Source: Candidatus Gastranaerophilales bacterium
GTDB taxonomy: Bacteria > Cyanobacteriota > Vampirovibrionia > Gastranaerophilales > Gastranaerophilaceae
Direction: 5' to 3'
Length of the DNA stretch: 64,000 nucleotides
NCBI GenBank assembly: GCA_944323925.1
Contig: CALUUI010000005.1
Span: 34,704 to 98,703 of the forward strand
In this document: one piece after another, positions 60,261 to 64,000 of the stretch
How the letters are laid out: each line of letters begins with the position of its first letter
Numbering within the stretch: the stretch's first letter is position 1
The notes under the pieces: generated by a model
Database searches by the model: none
What the model saw: only the letters and a program-made list of their open reading frames with translations
What the model was told of the DNA's origin: nothing
Program-made: the position numbers and the translations under genes

Positions 60261-61583
60261 TTACTGCGGTATCAATACAGAAATTACAGCATTATCAATA
60301 CATAAATACTTTTTCGCTGCTGCCTTTAAATCTTCTACTGTAATTTTTTCAACTTCTTTCAAATAATCTTCCGCAAGGCTTAAATCATCACACACAGTCA
60401 TATAATAACCTATAGTTTCACCAATTGCTGAAACCGTTTCTGCATCTGACGCGAAATCTGCTTTAATTTTATTTTTTGCCTTTTTAAACTCATTTTCAGA
60501 AATATAATCTTTAACTTTTTCAATCTCTGATTTAATAAGTTCAATAGCTTTATCTTTTTTTTCGGGTAAGAAATTTGCCTGTAAGAAGAAATTACTACCA
60601 TCTTTAAAGATATAATGTTCAGCACCTACCATATTAAACACTGTTTCAGATGCTTTTTCTATTAAGTTTTGATACATTCTGGAGCTCGCGCCATCACCAA
60701 GTATGGTTGCTAACATATCAAGCATTATAGTATCCTTTAAATCTTTAGCAACAGCACCCAAATAACCAAACATCATAAAGCCTGAAGTTAAACACGCATT
60801 ATTTTCTATATATATAGTCTTATCAGTAGGATTATCCAACTCATTAATTCTATTTACATGCTTTGCTCTATTTTTAAAATCAAAACCTTTAATTATTCTA
60901 TCCAAAACTTCTTCGTGATCAAAATCACCAACTACTATTGTAGTAATATTATTAGGTGAATAAAAGGTTTTATAATAATTCATAATAGTTTCTTGAGAAA
61001 CTTGAGAAATTATTTGAGGAGTTCCAATAACATCTCTCTTATAAGGATGTTTTTTATACATTGCATTGTTAGTATAGTTATAAACCTTACTCCAAGGTTG
61101 ATCTTGCCGCATTCTTATTTCTTCAATTACAACATGTCTTTCTCTTTTATCTTTGACATTAGCGTCGCTTAAATCAAAAGGTGCCCCTATTTCCTCAGGT
61201 GGTAATATAGGATCAATCATCATATCAGCATGTAAATCGATAGCAAGATACAAGTCTTCATCATTCTTACCTTTTGGTAAAGTCACATAGTAAAAAGTAT
61301 AATCTTTCCAAGTAGCGGCATTAACGATAGCCCCCTTTCCTTCGAGGATTCTATCAAAATCGCCAGCTTTATGTTTATGAGTACCCTTAAACATCAAGTG
61401 TTCTAAGAAATGAGAAATACCGTTTATTTCATCATCCTCATTTATAGAACCTGTTTTAACCCAGGAACTTATATTAACAAGCCCACCATCCTTATGAGCT
61501 AAAACAATTTTATGCCCACTCTCCAATTCATATACTTCTACATCTCTTGATAGAAAAGGATATTTTACTAATGTTTTTTTCAT
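60261..61583 (-). CDS. M16-family zinc peptidase
   Basis: 440 residues. The inverted zinc motif HFLEH is at about residues 61-65, within NGISHFLEHLMFKGT, and the distal Glu lies in HVVIEEIRM (~151). The second half is the inactive M16_C fold. Proteins of this kind are processing proteases of the pitrilysin type (PqqL/YmxG-like), in the cytoplasm or membrane side. No signal peptide is visible. The upstream region has TATAAT and AGGAG. Confidence 0.93.
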   Translation of the reverse strand: MKKTLVKYPFLSRDVEVYELESGHKIVLAHKDGGLVNISSWVKTGSINEDDEINGISHFLEHLMFKGTHKHKAGDFDRILEGKGAIVNAATWKDYTFYYVTLPKGKNDEDLYLAIDLHADMMIDPILPPEEIGAPFDLSDANVKDKRERHVVIEEIRMRQDQPWSKVYNYTNNAMYKKHPYKRDVIGTPQIISQVSQETIMNYYKTFYSPNNITTIVVGDFDHEEVLDRIIKGFDFKNRAKHVNRINELDNPTDKTIYIENNACLTSGFMMFGYLGAVAKDLKDTIMLDMLATILGDGASSRMYQNLIEKASETVFNMVGAEHYIFKDGSNFFLQANFLPEKKDKAIELIKSEIEKVKDYISENEFKKAKNKIKADFASDAETVSAIGETIGYYMTVCDDLSLAEDYLKEVEKITVEDLKAAAKKYLCIDNAVISVLIPQ

Positions 61584-61622
61584 AATAACTCCTGTCTTTA
61601 TTATTATAATACAAGCAGAGAA

Positions 61623-63119
61623 TTATTTGTAAAACCAAAGATTATGACGTTTGCAATAATCTTTTAAGTCACGTTTAATTTCAGGAGCAAGAATATAAAG
61701 AACAATAATATTAGGTATAGTCATAGCCATCATCATTGCATCAGTAATGTCGATAACAGAACGTACGTTCATAGCAGAACCGATTACTATAAAAATACAA
61801 TATATAATATTAAAAGCTAAAACTCTTTTCTTTCCTTCTCCAACCAAAAAAGTCCAAGCCTTTTGTCCGTAATAAGCCCAAGAAATTAATGTTGAAATTG
61901 CAAACATTATAGCAATAGCTGACAGTATTACCGGGAAGAACGGAATAACAGATTGAAAAGCATTGGAAGCTAATTCAATACCCGAAATTTCTTTAGTTGC
62001 AGTTGTACACGCACCAGAAAAAACAATAGCAAAAGAGGTAAACAAACAAAGCAAACCGGTTAAGAGAGTTTCTAATAAAGCGACGAATCCTTGAGAAACG
62101 GGTTCTTTCGTTTGAGCTGTAGCATAAACAATCGCCGCAGCCCCTGTACCTGCTTCATTTGATTGAACAGAACGTCTTAAACCAATTATAATAGTACCAA
62201 AAACACCCCCAGCAACAGCAGTTGGGTGAAATGCTTCATGCAATATTAATGATATAGCCTGTGGAATATACATAAAATTAGCCAATATTACAATTAATCC
62301 TGAAACTATATACATTATACACATTGTCGGAACTAATACAGTAGTAACTTTTGCTATACTTTTAATTCCACCAACAATAACTAAACCGATAAGAATTGCA
62401 ACCACTAAACCAAAAACCCAAGTATAACCGTGTAAGAAACTGTTTTCAGCGCCTGTAATAAATATAAGTTGGTGAGCAGACTGGTTAATTTGAATCATAT
62501 TTCCACCTGTAATACCTCCACCAATACATAACATAGCAAAAATTACAGATAGGAACTGCCCAAACTTTCTCATTTTTTTTCTTGTTAGTCCGTGAGCGAT
62601 ATAGTGCATAGGTCCACCACTAACAGAGCCATCGAGATTAAACCTTCTATATTTTACAGACAAAACTGCTTCAATAAATTTAATAGACATTCCTAATAAT
62701 GCACCAACAAATATCCAAAAAGCAGCTCCAGGGCCTCCAATTGATATAGATATTGCAACACCAGCTATACAACCAATTCCTATTGTACCTGATAATGCTG
62801 TTGCAAGAGCTTGAAAAGGTGATACTTCACCACTTCCTTCTCCGGTATGAGCCGGCTGACATAATATTTCTATTGAATGTTTTAAACCTAATATTGATAT
62901 TCCTCTAAAATAGAAAGTAAAAAATATACCGGCTAACAATATCCAAAATATAATTATTGGGACTTTAGAACCGCATATTGTTACGGGATAAAATACCAAT
63001 GATGCAATGAAATTAGTAATAGGGGCCACCTTATTATCAATAAAAGCATCAACATTAAAAGCAAATGCTGATTGTAAACTCAGGAGTAATGTAAACACTA
63101 ATAATACTAATTTTCTCAT
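61623..63119 (-). CDS. Sodium:alanine symporter, AGCS family
   Basis: 498 residues from the ATG at 63119, with GAGG 11 bases upstream. An earlier ATG (63164) has no site. The N-terminus MRKLVLLVFTLLLSLQSAFA looks like a cleavable signal peptide or a first helix. AGCS signatures are ALSGTIGIGCIAGVAISISI, SNEAGTGAAAIVYATAQTKE, and about 10 membrane helices. It takes up alanine or glycine with Na+. The dense use of Na+ or H+ transport here fits the neighbouring pyrophosphatase. Confidence 0.92.
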   Translation of the reverse strand: MRKLVLLVFTLLLSLQSAFAFNVDAFIDNKVAPITNFIASLVFYPVTICGSKVPIIIFWILLAGIFFTFYFRGISILGLKHSIEILCQPAHTGEGSGEVSPFQALATALSGTIGIGCIAGVAISISIGGPGAAFWIFVGALLGMSIKFIEAVLSVKYRRFNLDGSVSGGPMHYIAHGLTRKKMRKFGQFLSVIFAMLCIGGGITGGNMIQINQSAHQLIFITGAENSFLHGYTWVFGLVVAILIGLVIVGGIKSIAKVTTVLVPTMCIMYIVSGLIVILANFMYIPQAISLILHEAFHPTAVAGGVFGTIIIGLRRSVQSNEAGTGAAAIVYATAQTKEPVSQGFVALLETLLTGLLCLFTSFAIVFSGACTTATKEISGIELASNAFQSVIPFFPVILSAIAIMFAISTLISWAYYGQKAWTFLVGEGKKRVLAFNIIYCIFIVIGSAMNVRSVIDITDAMMMAMTIPNIIVLYILAPEIKRDLKDYCKRHNLWFYK

Positions 63120-63203
63120 CAATAATCTATCCTCATTCCGGCTAGTAACAACATCGTTTTTCATTATAACAAAAACATGTCAAATTCAGTATATAAAATT
63201 TAC

Positions 63204-63309
63204 ATGCTGAAACATTTTACAAATATAAATTTAAAAGTTAAGACAATATTTTGTAACAAGCTATTATTTTAATAAATCAAATGTAAATTTTTGTAACAAA
63301 ATTACAAAA
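63204..63309 (+). promoter_or_regulatory. Repeated TTTTGTAA-type elements before the last gene
   Basis: TTTTGTAACAA occurs at 63249-63259 and 63289-63299, 40 bases apart. The second copy faces its inverse TTACAAAA (63302-63309), and TTTTACAAAT lies near 63214. These are candidate sites for a regulator of the divergent symporter and the right-end gene. Confidence 0.4.
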
Positions 63310-63394
63310 TCGTGATATTTTATTAAAAAAACTGGGAATAATAATTATGTAGAATGGAATCATTAAAAGAGAAATAAAACATGAGAGGTATAAA

Positions 63395-64000
63395 ATGGAT
63401 ATAAAATCTCTACAATTTAATAATAACAACACTTCTAGCCCTGCAGGGGGGGGGTAGAAACGGTGCTATGCCAGTAAGAGTAATAGTTTTAGCCGTATTG
63501 ATGTTTTGTATCCCTCAGGTTGTAATCTCTGCGGGAGCCGATAGTGATGTGACAAAACTCGGTGTCACAACACTTGATAGAGTAAAGGCTGAGGAAACAG
63601 CGTTTCTGAATACTAACAGCCAAACTTATACCTTAAGAGAGATAACAGCGGACGTAACAGCGCCGGAGGGTGCGGTTATGGTAAAGGTGGGGGATAAAGA
63701 ATATTATTATACCCCAAGCGATAATAAAGAAGTTCTGAAATTGCTATCAGCAACGGGCAGCACGGCACTTGTTGAAACAACATCAGACAAGGCTCTTTAT
63801 TCTACACCCGATGGCAAATACTATACCTATGACAGTAACAAACTAAAAAACAGCGGGTATACGCTGACTAAGGTAACCCCAAGTGACCCTGACAACTTGG
63901 CTGACAATGTGATTGTTAAATACGAAATAAAAGAGGTGACCAAGTACTATGACCCGCAAACGGGGCTTGAAGTCGCAGAGGGGGATAAACAAGAAGGGGT
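63395..64000 (+). pseudogene. Secreted protein gene, off-frame at a G9 run (partial, right edge)
   Basis: An ATG at 63395 follows GAGAGG and reads MDIKSLQFNNNNTSSPAGGG, then meets TAG just after nine Gs (63446-63454). With eight Gs the same frame would continue RNGAMPVRVIVLAVLMFCIP, a classic signal-peptide core ending near VISAGA, and remain open to the window end (about 200 residues of a Thr/Tyr/Asp-rich, repeat-like extracellular domain such as EYYYTPSDNKEV and ALYSTPDGKYYTYDSN). An ATG at 63468 could start the secreted form alone but lacks a ribosome site. The tract may be a phase-variation switch or a sequencing error. The gene looks richer in G+C than its neighbours. Confidence 0.65.

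Noticed and set aside
1..64000. tRNA, rRNA or CRISPR arrays
   Set aside because: I looked for T-loop-like GTTCGA segments and regular spacers. The few GTTCGA hits lie inside coding genes and do not fold into cloverleaves by eye.

Overview
The window is a low-GC bacterial chromosome segment. It most resembles a gut Gastranaerophilales (Vampirovibrionia/'Melainabacteria'), a non-photosynthetic relative of Cyanobacteria. This placement is inference. It rests on the AT-rich coding, five type IV pilin-like proteins beginning with the FTLAEVLIT-type helix, lipid A genes (lpxI, lpxB), a divergent membrane pyrophosphatase, a fermentative acyl-CoA dehydratase activase, and a giant GH13-like protein. 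No rRNA, tRNA or CRISPR array was seen.

Bases 1-9.8 kb (all minus strand) are the structural and lysis part of a podovirus-like prophage. In transcription order it holds a small unknown gene, portal, scaffold, HK97-type capsid, a small head protein, a Lys-rich protein, head-tail adaptor, GH108 endolysin, tail nozzle, a GNAT-like protein, a candidate ejection protein, a holin-like protein, a receptor-binding fibre and a further tail protein cut by the window edge. No terminase, integrase or replication gene lies in the window, so the rest of the element must lie beyond position 1, or the element is incomplete. The cassette abuts the host gene gmk.

Bases 10.2-20.8 kb (plus strand) are housekeeping: gmk, a duplicated-repeat small protein, an NhaC-like antiporter, a single-domain LuxR-type regulator, a FliA/WhiG-type sigma factor, glyS, a zinc-ribbon protein, gpmI and a SNF2 helicase. 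Bases 20.9-30.7 kb hold a membrane-anchored amidohydrolase, a degenerate ThiE/TenI-like protein, an ECF sigma/anti-sigma pair, and an XRE regulator divergent from a striking chimera (prepilin leader + YadA-head repeats + S74 autoprocessing chaperone). They also hold fabI and four tandem pilin-like genes.

Bases 30.7-46 kb carry valS, an unknown protein, a GT2 glycosyltransferase with a Cys-rich tail, the 1539-residue GH13-like protein, a hydrophobic/coiled-coil protein, a fifth pilin, a TPR-glycosyltransferase, coaD and its usual coiled-coil neighbour. Bases 46-53.3 kb carry two plsC-like acyltransferases, lpxB-lpxI, rnpA, rpmI-rplT, an LCP protein and a nitroreductase broken by one stop codon. 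Bases 53.4-64 kb carry hppA, a second anchored amidohydrolase with an unknown TPR-tailed partner, a dehydratase activase, an M16 peptidase and an AGCS symporter. The last gene is a secreted protein whose reading frame is broken at a run of nine Gs, and it runs off the window.

The observations most worth a second look are the pilin/YadA/S74 chimera and its palindrome-rich control region, the poly-G switch-like frameshift at the right end, a short N-terminal aromatic motif shared by unrelated proteins, the anchored amidohydrolase pair, and the terminase-free phage cassette with leader ORFs and an internal terminator.
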